Shown piece by piece: positions 9,475 through 18,128 of a stretch of DNA of 64,000 bases. The translations under genes were made by a program, and so were the position numbers. The notes beneath the pieces are model-generated. The model did no database searches. It saw nothing but the letters and a program-made list of their open reading frames with translations, and was not told the origin of the DNA. Within the stretch, counting starts at the first letter, position 1. Every line of letters starts with the position of its first letter. The stretch spans positions 5,897,339 through 5,961,338 of the forward strand of contig NZ_CP036292.1 of assembly GCF_007751715.1 (NCBI RefSeq). Reading direction: 5' to 3'. The stretch is from Rosistilla oblonga. GTDB lineage: Bacteria > Planctomycetota > Planctomycetia > Pirellulales > Pirellulaceae.

Positions 9475-9718
9475 GATGTCATCCTGTCGGTTTCAATTTG
9501 TTCTGACGTCGCGGCACACCTTGCCGATCATCGGGCACACGCCCGACCGCGGTCGTAATCTCCACAGCATCGCCACCGCTTGAAGTGCGGCGAGCGGCAA
9601 CAGTCTTGCGGTCTGACGGCGTCCATCCTACCCGCGGCGACTTGCACCACAATCCGAGAAAGCGCAAACTGATATCGAAAATGCGCACAGCGAAGTTTAC
9701 TCCTTCCGGGACCTTTCG
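9475..9718. promoter_or_regulatory. Divergent intergenic region between dgcN-like operon and AraC-type regulator
   Basis: These 244 bp separate two divergently oriented transcription units and must hold both promoters. Divergent placement of a regulator next to a catabolic operon suggests that the regulator acts here. I could not identify a convincing operator or a clear -35/-10 pair by eye. Confidence 0.5.
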
Positions 9719-10912
9719 ATGCCCTCCCGCCACGCTCTCACGCCACCGCCAACGATCCCCCACAACAAACAGATCGCGTTGTTGATCGATCCCGATGACA
9801 CCTGGGGCCGCAGCGTGATCCAGGGAATCGCCTCGGCCGCGCGGAACGTGCTCCCTTGGAATTTGTGGATCGCCCCCCGCGACGATCAAGGACGACTGCG
9901 CGTACCGCGCAACTGGCGTGGCGATGGCATCATCGCGGCGATCCGCGACGACAAGACCGCCGAACACGTCGACTCGCTAAAGCTCCCCACCGTGATTGTC
10001 TCTTCGTGGGAGAAGGGACCGTCGGATTGGCACCGCGTGAATACCGACGATCGGAAGCGAGCCGAGATGGCGTTGGCCCACTTTCGCCAGCGTGGGCTGA
10101 GTCACTTTGCCTACTACGGTCCTCCCAGCCAAAGGTATTCGCCCAGTCGCGGCCAACGGTTCCAAGAGGTCGTCCAGCAGGCGGGGTTCTCGTGCGATAC
10201 GTACCGCAGCCCATCGCGGCGGCGGGACAAGCAATCGCTGCAAGAGCGAACGCTGCAATGGCTGCACCAAGCGGCGCGTCCGCTGGCCGTTTTTGCTGCC
10301 GATCCCCATTCGGGAATCGTGCTCTCGGAAGTCTGCAACGCCGTCGGATTTCGCGTCCCCGAAGAGATCGCAATCCTCGTCGGCGATACCGACGACCTGT
10401 TGTGCGAGATCTCCGACCCGCCGCTTTCGAGCATCGTGCTGGCTAGCGAGCAGATCGGAATGACAAGCGTCGGCGTCTTGGAAAAGCTACTGGAGGGAAA
10501 GCCGGTCGCGGCGAAGGCTCAGTTTATTCCTCCGCAGCGCGTGATCGAGCGGCAGTCGTCGGAGATGTTAGCGGTCGAAGACCCGTTGTTTGTCGACGCC
10601 CTCCGCTTCATCCGAGAACAAGCGCACACCGGGATCCAAGTTGGCGACGTGTTGCGCGTCGTCCCGATCTCTCGCCGTTCGTTGGAACAGCGGTTCAAGC
10701 AACTGCTCAACTGCACCCCAGCCGACGAGATCCGCCGGATCAAGTTGGAACGCGTCAAACAGTTGCTGATCTCAACCGAAAACACCGTCGAACAGATCGC
10801 TGAGGGCTCCGGATTCTGTGGCCCCGCACAGCTGTGCTTCACGTTCAAGCGACACGTGGGGCTGACGCCGATCGCGTTCCGTTTGAGCAGTCGGCGCGGG
10901 ATCGCTCCCTGA
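9719..10912 (+). CDS. AraC-family transcriptional regulator with LacI/XylR-like periplasmic-binding-protein sensor domain
   Basis: This 397-aa regulator has the XylR-like architecture seen often in planctomycetes. Residues about 15-275 form a LacI/GalR-type ligand-binding fold (opening IALLIDPDDTWGRSVIQGI, later DPHSGIVLSEVCNAVGFRVPEEIAI and LSSIVLASEQIG). Residues about 290-390 form an AraC-type double helix-turn-helix, with VVPISRRSLEQRFK as the first HTH and ISTENTVEQIAEGSGF then FKRHVGLTPIAFR as the second. The ligand is probably a small metabolite bound in the sensor domain. The gene is divergent from the dgcN/dgcA-like pair, so it is a candidate regulator of that pair. Relatives usually respond to sugars, so this link is only inferred from position. 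The start ATG at 9719 has a weak upstream ribosome-binding site. Confidence 0.85.
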   Translation: MPSRHALTPPPTIPHNKQIALLIDPDDTWGRSVIQGIASAARNVLPWNLWIAPRDDQGRLRVPRNWRGDGIIAAIRDDKTAEHVDSLKLPTVIVSSWEKGPSDWHRVNTDDRKRAEMALAHFRQRGLSHFAYYGPPSQRYSPSRGQRFQEVVQQAGFSCDTYRSPSRRRDKQSLQERTLQWLHQAARPLAVFAADPHSGIVLSEVCNAVGFRVPEEIAILVGDTDDLLCEISDPPLSSIVLASEQIGMTSVGVLEKLLEGKPVAAKAQFIPPQRVIERQSSEMLAVEDPLFVDALRFIREQAHTGIQVGDVLRVVPISRRSLEQRFKQLLNCTPADEIRRIKLERVKQLLISTENTVEQIAEGSGFCGPAQLCFTFKRHVGLTPIAFRLSSRRGIAP

Positions 10913-10951
10913 CGGAAGTCACCCGCGCGGCCCTGCGACGGTCAAATCGAT

Positions 10952-13030
10952 CTACTTCGTCACCGGCACAAACTGCACCGAATCAGCGATCACATAACCG
11001 TTGGATCCCTGGGTGCCGATCTCGACGGTCGCAGAGCTACCGAAGTCAAAGGCACCGATCTTCGTGAACAGCCCGTCGATCTCAGGAGTCTTGCGTTGGT
11101 TGATCGAGTGCGTCGATTCCCCCTCGGCGTGGATAACCTTCACGGGAACCATCGTCGAGCGATTGTTGTTCGCCGGATAAGAAACACGCACCTCGTAGCG
11201 GCCCGGTTTTAGTTCGGTTTCAAAACGGGCCAACCGCTCTCCCTGTTGCTCGTTCTGATTGTGAACGTATCCGCTGTCGACAAACTTCTGGTTCGTCGCC
11301 GAATGGCTCCAACTGCCGACTAACTTGGCCGCGTTATCGTCAACCACGACGCCTGGCAACTTGCGCGACGAGATCCGATTGGGATCATCCATCAAAAGCA
11401 CCTGTCCGTCGTCGACCAAACGCTGTTGCAGCAATTGATACGGAACATCTTGGACCGCTTCGCCGCGTTCCAACGCAATCGATGCCGCCGTCGCCGCCGA
11501 CTGGCCCAAGATCATGAAGACAGGTTCCATCCGGATCGAACCAAACGCGATGTGGCTGGAAGAGACACAGACCGGGACCAGCAGATTTTCGCACTGCGAT
11601 TTTTTGGGAACGATCGCGCCATACGCGATCTCATAAGGACGCGGCAAGTGGACGCCGATGTCCCCTTCGTTTTGCACCTGACCATCGGGCGTAACGTACC
11701 GGCGGACGTTGTGCGAATCGAGCGTGTACGATCCCATCCCGATCGAATCGGGGGTCTCCTTGCGATCCAAACAATCGTGTTCGGTCATCACGTATTCGCC
11801 GATCATCCGACGCGCTTCGCGGATATACAACTGATGCGGCCACCCACCATTGTCCAGGAATTCATCCTTCGGCAGTCCCCACTTGGACATCGCCTCGCGA
11901 ACATCCGCAGGCACCTTCGGATCGTTGGCCATGAAATACATCAGCCCCTGTTGATATACCTTATGCTCCTCGATGATCTCTTGGCGACGCTCGTAATCAG
12001 CCTCGGGATAATCGTAGTTCATGCCGATGTTATCGGTGCTGAAGGGACCGTGGTTGTTGGTGTCGGTCTTGTGGTTTGGCATCGGATCGAACTTGCGAAA
12101 CATCTCTCGCCAGCCGGAATCGAAGACGCGGACCAACAACTGATACCTCGCCCGGTCGTAACCCTCGGGCTTTGGAAACGGAATCCGATTCTCGGGCACG
12201 TTGGTCAAACACATCCGGAAACAATACGCCTGTACGCGATGATCCCCTTCGCCGCGAGTACCTGGCGGATCGTCGCTGATCCCGGGCAGCAATTTGCCTC
12301 CGGTATCGCCCGATTTGATATAGGGATCGATCGGTTCCTTGAACCAATGCGCGTGATGCAACACGCCGACCTGATTGCCGTTCCAAGTCTCGCCGTAGAC
12401 CGAATTCGCTTCGCGGCCAACGTGATAGTCGACGCTGGCAGCGGCCATCAAATCGCCTTCGTAAGTCACGTCGACAAACATCTTGCCGTGAAAGACATCG
12501 CCAGCGAGGGTCCGAATCGATTTGATCCGCCCCTCTTTTTTGACCACACCGCCGTCGCGATCGAGCCATTGATCGCGGTAGACGGGAATCTTCTCTTCCG
12601 CGACCCAGTTGTCGTAGATCTGTTCCGCCACATGCGGCTCGAAGACCCACATCCGCGCCTCATCCTCATCGCCGCCAAGCCCGCTCTGATTGCGATTGCC
12701 AAACTTCGACTGCTCTTCCCAATTCCAAGCCTCAGGATTTTGGTAGTGCTTCCAAACGCGATGATAAAACTCACCGCTCAATCCACCGATCGCGGCTTTG
12801 TTTCCCGAATCGGTCCACCCCAGCCCGCCTGCGGTCAGCCCGCCGAGGTGCTTGTCGGGACTGACGATCACGACCGACCGACCCATCTGCGTTGCCTGAA
12901 CCGCCGTAGTCACCGCGGCGCTGGTGCCGCCATAGATCACGATGTCGTGATGGTATTCTTTGGCAAAGGCGTGGGAAAAAGAGAGACTTAACAGCGCAGC
13001 GGTCGCGCAGAAGATGGACTTAATTTGCAT
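10952..13030 (-). CDS. Secreted FAD-dependent oxidoreductase with C-terminal golvesin/xanthan-lyase-like beta domain
   Basis: This protein of about 692 aa starts with a signal peptide (FCATAALLSLSFSHAFA). An FAD-binding Rossmann motif follows in DIVIYGGTSAAVTTAVQA, typical of the FAD_oxidored (PF12831) family, with GGLTAGGLGWTDSGNK downstream. The last 130 residues (from about AAKLVGSWSHSATNQKF to VIADSVQFVPV) form a separate beta domain resembling the golvesin/xanthan-lyase C-terminal module, often linked to carbohydrate contact. ATG 13030 is chosen because it begins exactly at the signal peptide; the frame stays open upstream to 13198 without a better start. The protein is predicted periplasmic or extracellular. 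The substrate is unknown; in planctomycetes such enzymes are common and are often predicted to act on polysaccharide-derived compounds. Confidence 0.85.
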   Translation of the reverse strand: MQIKSIFCATAALLSLSFSHAFAKEYHHDIVIYGGTSAAVTTAVQATQMGRSVVIVSPDKHLGGLTAGGLGWTDSGNKAAIGGLSGEFYHRVWKHYQNPEAWNWEEQSKFGNRNQSGLGGDEDEARMWVFEPHVAEQIYDNWVAEEKIPVYRDQWLDRDGGVVKKEGRIKSIRTLAGDVFHGKMFVDVTYEGDLMAAASVDYHVGREANSVYGETWNGNQVGVLHHAHWFKEPIDPYIKSGDTGGKLLPGISDDPPGTRGEGDHRVQAYCFRMCLTNVPENRIPFPKPEGYDRARYQLLVRVFDSGWREMFRKFDPMPNHKTDTNNHGPFSTDNIGMNYDYPEADYERRQEIIEEHKVYQQGLMYFMANDPKVPADVREAMSKWGLPKDEFLDNGGWPHQLYIREARRMIGEYVMTEHDCLDRKETPDSIGMGSYTLDSHNVRRYVTPDGQVQNEGDIGVHLPRPYEIAYGAIVPKKSQCENLLVPVCVSSSHIAFGSIRMEPVFMILGQSAATAASIALERGEAVQDVPYQLLQQRLVDDGQVLLMDDPNRISSRKLPGVVVDDNAAKLVGSWSHSATNQKFVDSGYVHNQNEQQGERLARFETELKPGRYEVRVSYPANNNRSTMVPVKVIHAEGESTHSINQRKTPEIDGLFTKIGAFDFGSSATVEIGTQGSNGYVIADSVQFVPVTK

Positions 13031-13248
13031 GAGGGGGAGGGTCTGCAAAAGGCGTAAGTACGCGGATGCACCGGCGTGCAATGGAACGCGCAGAAGAGAG
13101 ACATTCTGGTCGCTCTGGTGCCAACAAGCAAGCTTTGCAGCGAAACCGCCCCCTGAGCTGTTGAGCAGCCAGTAAGCAGGCATTTTGTTGAACCGCAATA
13201 CGGTTCAACGAAGGAGCCTCGGACCGTCGAAAGAATTCGCGGCGGGAT

Positions 13249-13321
13249 GTAGTGGACGAGCTTACGAGCCCCAGCCATTTGGTCTGATGCATGCAAAAGG
13301 ACTCGTAGGCTCGTCCACTAC
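13249..13321. repeat. Inverted repeat (REP-like), 20-bp arms
   Basis: Left arm 13249-13268 reads GTAGTGGACGAGCTTACGAG. The right arm 13302-13321 is its reverse complement apart from one mismatch, with a 33-bp spacer. It has the form of a REP/hairpin intergenic element. No T-tract follows, so an intrinsic terminator is not supported. Confidence 0.8.
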
Positions 13322-13348
13322 GCTTAGGTGTTTGTGCGTTGGCAACTT

Positions 13349-13408
13349 AGCCGGCGTGCAACCGGTCCCGGCGCGGCAAGAGCCTCCGACGCTATCGCGT
13401 GCCGGCTG
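13349..13408. repeat. Second palindromic element bounded by AGCCGGC/GCCGGCT
   Basis: The element opens AGCCGGCGTGC and closes GCGTGCCGGCT, so the two ends pair with one mismatch. It lies 27 bp from the first inverted repeat. Its sequence differs from the first element, so two repeat families sit side by side. Confidence 0.6.
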
Positions 13409-13491
13409 ATACCGCAAATCGAAAGAGAGACCTGTCCGGCGGAACGAGCCAGGTCACGGCTGGCCCCTGCTTGAGTCTGACGTCAGAAACG

Positions 13492-14412
13492 CTATTGAGC
13501 TGCGGCGCGAAAGACATCCATCAAGTTGCTCGGCTTCGGCTTCGCCACAGGAAGAGCAACCGGCTTGATCGTCTCCGGCTTGCTTGGCACAGGTTGAGTG
13601 AACAACGCTTGCGCGGTACCACCGGGGGCGACCGGTGTCGCCATCGAATAGGGAGCTCCAGGCGGAATGGTGGTCGCCGTCGACGCAAAAGCTGCGGCCG
13701 GGACGACGCGGCTTTCCGGATATTCGGGCCGTTGGTTCGCGGGCGCCGCAAGATTTGGAGAACAGCACTCACAATGGTTCAACGCGACGGTCGCCTGCTC
13801 GCGAACCGCAGGCACCAGCTCTCCTGGATTTCCATCGACGTCGGTCCCCGCGATGCAGACTTGCAGCGCTTTGATCAGTGGCGGCGTGCAGACCGGTAGC
13901 GTCGCGATCGTCTTGGCCGCTTCCAATCGCACGCAGACCGAAGAGTCGGCGCGGAGCGCGGAGATCAGCGTCGCTTCGGCTTCCGGATAATAACGGACAT
14001 CGATTCCCTGCAGTTGAGCGATCGCAGCCTGCCGCTGCGGAGCTTGCATTTCAACCGCCTTGACCTGCGCGGCGGTTCCCTCGGGACCGGGCTGTTCCTG
14101 TTCACCGGGCAGCGGCATCTTTTCGCCGGGAATCATCCCACCGGTCAATGCACTCAACGGCCTCAGCAATCCGTCCAACAACTGGCAGACGGGTGAAGCT
14201 CGCAGATGGGCGCAGACGCCGCGGCCAGCCGACGCCATCGACTCGATCATCGTCGGCTTCGGCGGATAAGACTGGACCACCAAGCCGGAAAGGCTGATCG
14301 GCTCCGGTTCGGCTGAAGCTGGCAAAGTTTGCTGGGCGGAGACCGATGCCCCGGGCAAGCCCAATGCGAAGGCAAGCATCAGCGTGGCGGCGGTTCGAAG
14401 GGCCAGTCGCAT
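13492..14412 (-). CDS. Secreted HEAT-repeat-like hypothetical protein
   Basis: This protein of about 306 aa has a signal peptide (ALRTAATLMLAFALGLPGASVSA). The central part (about residues 125-220) contains HEAT-like helical units, including PQRQAAIAQLQGIDVRYYPEAE and VCVRLEAAKTIATLP (each is a short excerpt). A proline- and alanine-rich tail follows. There is a cysteine cluster (HCECC) at the end of the helical region and scattered cysteines elsewhere, suggesting disulfides or metal binding. ATG 14412 is preferred over the TTG at 14424. HEAT repeats usually make protein-protein contacts; no enzyme motif is visible and I do not know its partner. Confidence 0.6.
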   Translation of the reverse strand: MRLALRTAATLMLAFALGLPGASVSAQQTLPASAEPEPISLSGLVVQSYPPKPTMIESMASAGRGVCAHLRASPVCQLLDGLLRPLSALTGGMIPGEKMPLPGEQEQPGPEGTAAQVKAVEMQAPQRQAAIAQLQGIDVRYYPEAEATLISALRADSSVCVRLEAAKTIATLPVCTPPLIKALQVCIAGTDVDGNPGELVPAVREQATVALNHCECCSPNLAAPANQRPEYPESRVVPAAAFASTATTIPPGAPYSMATPVAPGGTAQALFTQPVPSKPETIKPVALPVAKPKPSNLMDVFRAAAQ

Positions 14413-14688
14413 CCCAATCCCCAAAACGGAAACAAATTTTCAAAGCAGGCGGTGCATTGCTAGCGGCAAACACCGCCGGCCGCACCCGATGGAAGCACTG
14501 TTAACGATTCCGCCGACGACACGTCAAGGTCGCTCACAAACTGGAAAATAAAGGCCGATCGGCCTTGAGTTGCTGGCCCGTTCTAATCTACAACCCCGCC
14601 GCCAGATCGAGCGATCGAGCACACTGCTCGCTGACCGTCGAGGTCAATGAAACGCTCGTGGGTTGCAAACCCAAGATTTTAAAACCGG

Positions 14689-15888
14689 ATGCCGTCATCG
14701 TCACTCTGCCGATTCGCGATCCTGCCGCTGATGTGGTTGTTGGGGATCGCTGCAGTCGGACAAGAGCCGCTGATCCTGCCGCAACCTAGCGGGCCCAGCG
14801 CGGCGGGGACGCCTCAACTGCTCCCCTCACCAAGCGCCACGCTGCAACAGCCCGAATATCCCGCCGGCACCGTCGGCGAACCGATCGTGTTGTCCGATCA
14901 ATCGCTGACCGACATCGGGTACTGCGATTCGGGATACTGCGGTTCCTGCAGCGACGATGGCTCCTGCGTTTCCTGCGGCACCAACAACGCACACAACGAC
15001 ACCTTCAGCGGCCGACTGTACTCCGCCTTCTCCGCAGCACTGTGCGATGGCGATCCGTGTTACATCCCCGAATGGCACCTGCTGGAGTCCGCTTCGTTCT
15101 GGGTCGATTCGGCTCGCACGCAGAACCGTACACGCGTCCGCTGGGATTATGGGATCGGCATGATCCTGCCCGATCGCAGCGAATATTTCATGGCCAAGAT
15201 CGGCGGCAAAGGCCCCTCGCCGCAACCTGGATCGGCTTCCATCAACCGCCTCGACTACCACGAGATGAGTTTCTATACCGAGACCGCTCGCGGAAAGTTT
15301 TCGATGTTTACGGTCACGCCCTATCGATCGCTGTACATGGAACAAGCAGGGCACGGCGCGGGATTTGGCGACATCCAAATCGGGACCAAAAGCATGCTGC
15401 ACGACACGCGGATGCTGCAAGTGACGCTACAAACGACGACGTCGATCCCTACCGGGCGAGCAAAACATGGAGTCGGCACGGGGCACGTTTCGCTGGAACC
15501 GGCGCTGCTGATGGGCCTGGCGTTGACCGACCGCGACTTCCTCCAGGCGCAGGCCGCCGAATGGATCCCACTGGGCGGCGACTCCCAGTACGCCGGGGCT
15601 CTGCTGCGATGGGGCGTTGCCTGGAACCGGATCGTCTGGCAGCGCGACGCAAAGAATCTGATGACCGTCAACCTCGACTTCGTCGGCTGGTCGTTCCAAG
15701 ACGGTGCTTACACCGATCCGGTCCTCGGCACGCAATCGTCGAGCAATGGCACCTACGTCTACGTCGGTCCCGGAACACGGTTCCTGTTCTGCGGGAAGTT
15801 TGAATTCGGCATCGGCGGACTCTACGCGCTGTCGGAACAACACTTCGCCGAACACCTGATGCGAACCGAACTGACGATGCGCTACTAA
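14689..15888 (+). CDS. Putative outer-membrane/secreted protein with N-terminal cysteine motif
   Basis: This 399-aa protein has a signal peptide (FAILPLMWLLGIAAVGQ), a proline-rich linker, and then a compact cysteine cluster at residues 79, 84, 87, 93 and 96 (two CxxC pairs). The remaining 290 residues are rich in aromatic and alternating polar/hydrophobic segments, such as TRVRWDYGIGMIL, MLQVTLQTTTSIPTGRAKHG and KFEFGIGGLYALSEQHF. They end in the aromatic-containing strand LTMRY, as expected of an outer-membrane beta-barrel. That assignment is inferred from pattern only. No neighbour indicates a substrate. I recognise it as a planctomycete-type hypothetical protein without a named family. 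Confidence 0.6.
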   Translation: MPSSSLCRFAILPLMWLLGIAAVGQEPLILPQPSGPSAAGTPQLLPSPSATLQQPEYPAGTVGEPIVLSDQSLTDIGYCDSGYCGSCSDDGSCVSCGTNNAHNDTFSGRLYSAFSAALCDGDPCYIPEWHLLESASFWVDSARTQNRTRVRWDYGIGMILPDRSEYFMAKIGGKGPSPQPGSASINRLDYHEMSFYTETARGKFSMFTVTPYRSLYMEQAGHGAGFGDIQIGTKSMLHDTRMLQVTLQTTTSIPTGRAKHGVGTGHVSLEPALLMGLALTDRDFLQAQAAEWIPLGGDSQYAGALLRWGVAWNRIVWQRDAKNLMTVNLDFVGWSFQDGAYTDPVLGTQSSSNGTYVYVGPGTRFLFCGKFEFGIGGLYALSEQHFAEHLMRTELTMRY

Positions 15889-15966
15889 CGATTCGTATCG
15901 CATGCCCTAGGCAGCGGTTCCAGAATCACCGCCGCGTCGATGACGATCGCCAAGCGAAGCGGTGGG

Positions 15967-17457
15967 CTAGATAAACTCTTCGCGTTTGGGACGGCCAGCG
16001 AGCAACTTTCGCAGCGCGGTCCGCAGTTCCAAAACCTTCAACGGCATCGACAACAAGACGCGATGTGGTGCCATTTTGGCCTGGCGAATCAAATTCTGTT
16101 GCGATTTATCGGCTAATAGAACCGCCGGGATATCGGCGGTATGTTCATCGCTTGCGAACCGATTAAACGCTTCCAACGCCAACGATCCCAATTCCGAAGC
16201 GGAGAAGATTACGCAATCCGCAGGCGGATCATCGCCGGGGACAAACCGCCCCAACGCGCGGACGGGATCGGAAATAACGAGCACGCGGTAGCCACGTTTT
16301 TTCAGTCGATCGCGGACGACGTCTTGCAGCGACGCCTTCGATTCGACAAGCATCACAAAACGCCCTTCGCCTTCGTTGGTTGGCATTTCGCCCGACGCGA
16401 CCTTCGCCGCGACAGCGGGACCTCCCTCGCGGATCTGCTTCATCCGCTCCAACGCCTGCTTCCCTTCCAACTGCAGCGCCGCCGCGCTCTGCAGTCGCTT
16501 CTCAGGATCGAACTCCAACGCCTTGGCGACGACTTGGATCGCTGGCACCGGAAGCGTGGGATCGATCTGCCCGATCGGTTTAATATCTTGGAACCGCCCG
16601 ACATTTAGGCGTTTCATCCGCTCCCGCGTCTCGGTCAACGGCGGTTCGCCACAGAGCATCGTGTACAACATCGCCCCGGCGAAAAAGACGTCGCTGCGTG
16701 GATCGTCCTTGCGGACGTTGGTGCCACGCTCGAGAGCGGCATAGTCGATCGCCCGGGCGTTGGGACAATCGGCTACCTTTTCCGGGTTCTCGCGATCGGC
16801 CAACGCCGCCAAACCGAAGTCGACAAGCTTGGCTCTTCCCTCCGAAGAGACGAGAACGTTGGACAATTTCAAGTCGCGGTGCGAAATCCCCAGCGAAGCC
16901 GCATACGACAGCCCCGATGCGATATCGACCAACAACTTCATCGCGACCTCGGGCTGCAGCTTGCCGCGGATCCGGACCAGATCGCGAAGCGTCTCACCCT
17001 CGACAAACTCCATCACCATGAAGGGGTTCTTCACGTTCGGATCGACTTCGTAGATCGAAACGATGTTGGGATGACGCAGTCGCAGCCCCATCCTTCCCTC
17101 GCGAAGAAACTGCTCCATCTGAGCGACTTCATCGCGATAGCGTTTCCGCAGCACCTTCAAGGCCACGACCTGATTCGTCTCGCGATGGGCGGCGCGATAA
17201 ACGCGGGCGAACGTACCCGCACCGATCAGGTACATAACTTTGTATTTGCCGTAGAAGTAGCCTGAACGCTCACCGCGGCGGAGCTTATCGAGCTGCAGGT
17301 TCGTCAACAGTCCCTTGCCATGCAAGATGTTGATGAAGTCCTGAATCGTCGATTCACCGGTCCCGACCTCCGAACGCGCCGCCTCCACTTCGGCCATCGG
17401 CGCCAGCCCGAGGTCGATGATTCGTGATGCGAGTTGTTCCGGGGTGAATTCAATCAT
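15967..17457 (-). CDS. Ser/Thr protein kinase with degenerate C-terminal receiver-like domain
   Basis: This 496-aa protein has three parts. Residues 1-65 form a helical N-terminal region typical of planctomycete Pkn-type kinases (LQLDKLRRGE). Residues about 72-340 are a complete protein kinase domain: glycine loop IGAGTFARVY, VALK lysine at 101, HRDLKLSN with catalytic Asp 195, DFG at 213-215 and DPRSDVFFAGAMLY. Residues about 368-490 resemble a response-regulator receiver (GRFVMLVESK, YRVLVISDPVRALG, ADIPAVLLAD, LSMPLK). The strand that should carry the phospho-acceptor Asp reads ADCVIFSASELG, so that Asp seems to be lost and the domain is probably a pseudo-receiver. No transmembrane segment is evident, so the kinase is predicted cytoplasmic. 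Targets are unknown. Confidence 0.88.
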   Translation of the reverse strand: MIEFTPEQLASRIIDLGLAPMAEVEAARSEVGTGESTIQDFINILHGKGLLTNLQLDKLRRGERSGYFYGKYKVMYLIGAGTFARVYRAAHRETNQVVALKVLRKRYRDEVAQMEQFLREGRMGLRLRHPNIVSIYEVDPNVKNPFMVMEFVEGETLRDLVRIRGKLQPEVAMKLLVDIASGLSYAASLGISHRDLKLSNVLVSSEGRAKLVDFGLAALADRENPEKVADCPNARAIDYAALERGTNVRKDDPRSDVFFAGAMLYTMLCGEPPLTETRERMKRLNVGRFQDIKPIGQIDPTLPVPAIQVVAKALEFDPEKRLQSAAALQLEGKQALERMKQIREGGPAVAAKVASGEMPTNEGEGRFVMLVESKASLQDVVRDRLKKRGYRVLVISDPVRALGRFVPGDDPPADCVIFSASELGSLALEAFNRFASDEHTADIPAVLLADKSQQNLIRQAKMAPHRVLLSMPLKVLELRTALRKLLAGRPKREEFI

Positions 17458-17565
17458 GAGCTTATCGCGTCGCGCGGGTGCGACTTATATAGAAGGGCTT
17501 CCAGAAATATGGAATCGGGCAAGGGGGGCAGGCTGCCAAGCGGGCGGCATTCCAGCGAGTGCGGG

Positions 17566-17856
17566 TTATTCGTGGTCGCCGTTGTTGGTCCCTTCGATCT
17601 GGTCTCGCAGGGTGTCGCGTTCGCGGCGAGTCGCTTCGAGATCGAAGACCAGGTATTTCATATCCAAACGCAATTGAGCCAGCGCTTCTTGGACGAGGTT
17701 CAAGATCCGTCGACGACGCGAACTGCATTCAACAACGCGGAGCAGCGAAGGAGCTAGCGTTTCGCGATGCTCTTGGGGCAGAGTATCGAACGCTTGGATC
17801 AGCTCTTGAATCTCGATCGGGGTGTCTTCGCTGGTCTGTGGTGCGGTGAATGCCAT
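17566..17856 (-). CDS. Small coiled-coil hypothetical protein
   Basis: This 96-aa protein is almost entirely helical. After a short acidic N-terminus (EDTPIEIQELIQAFDTLP) come a basic CSSRRRRIL patch and a heptad-like C-terminal half (NLVQEALAQLRLDMKYLVFD, then EATRRERDTLRDQIEG). It lies 108 bp upstream of the kinase gene on the same strand, so co-transcription with the kinase is possible. No known domain is recognised. A GGAG box lies about 12 bases before the ATG. Confidence 0.6.
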   Translation of the reverse strand: MAFTAPQTSEDTPIEIQELIQAFDTLPQEHRETLAPSLLRVVECSSRRRRILNLVQEALAQLRLDMKYLVFDLEATRRERDTLRDQIEGTNNGDHE

Positions 17857-18128
17857 GGGCTCGAACTCCAGTTAAAAAGAAAAGGTTGTCGTGTGGGTGG
17901 TAATTGTGGTAGAGCAGTCTCAGTGCCAATTAATCCACCCGAACCATGTTTCGTCCCGCAACTCCTTTGCTGGAAACAACTTACAGCGAATCAGCCTCAT
18001 GTGTGGGTTGATCTCAAGGTTGCATAAAAGCAACACACCAGACCGTCCATGTTGCCGTAAACGTCTGCCCTGAAACGACTTACGAACCTGAACCCACGCG
18101 TCCCCATCGCGATGCTTTAAATCAACAG

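Larger units (their letters stand above)
13031..13491. other. Intergenic region with two palindromic repeat elements
   Basis: I see no credible gene in these 461 bp. The proximal part holds the 5' flank of the oxidoreductase gene. The middle carries two imperfect inverted repeats described separately. The remainder, next to the convergent end of the HEAT-like gene, has no recognised signal. Confidence 0.6.
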
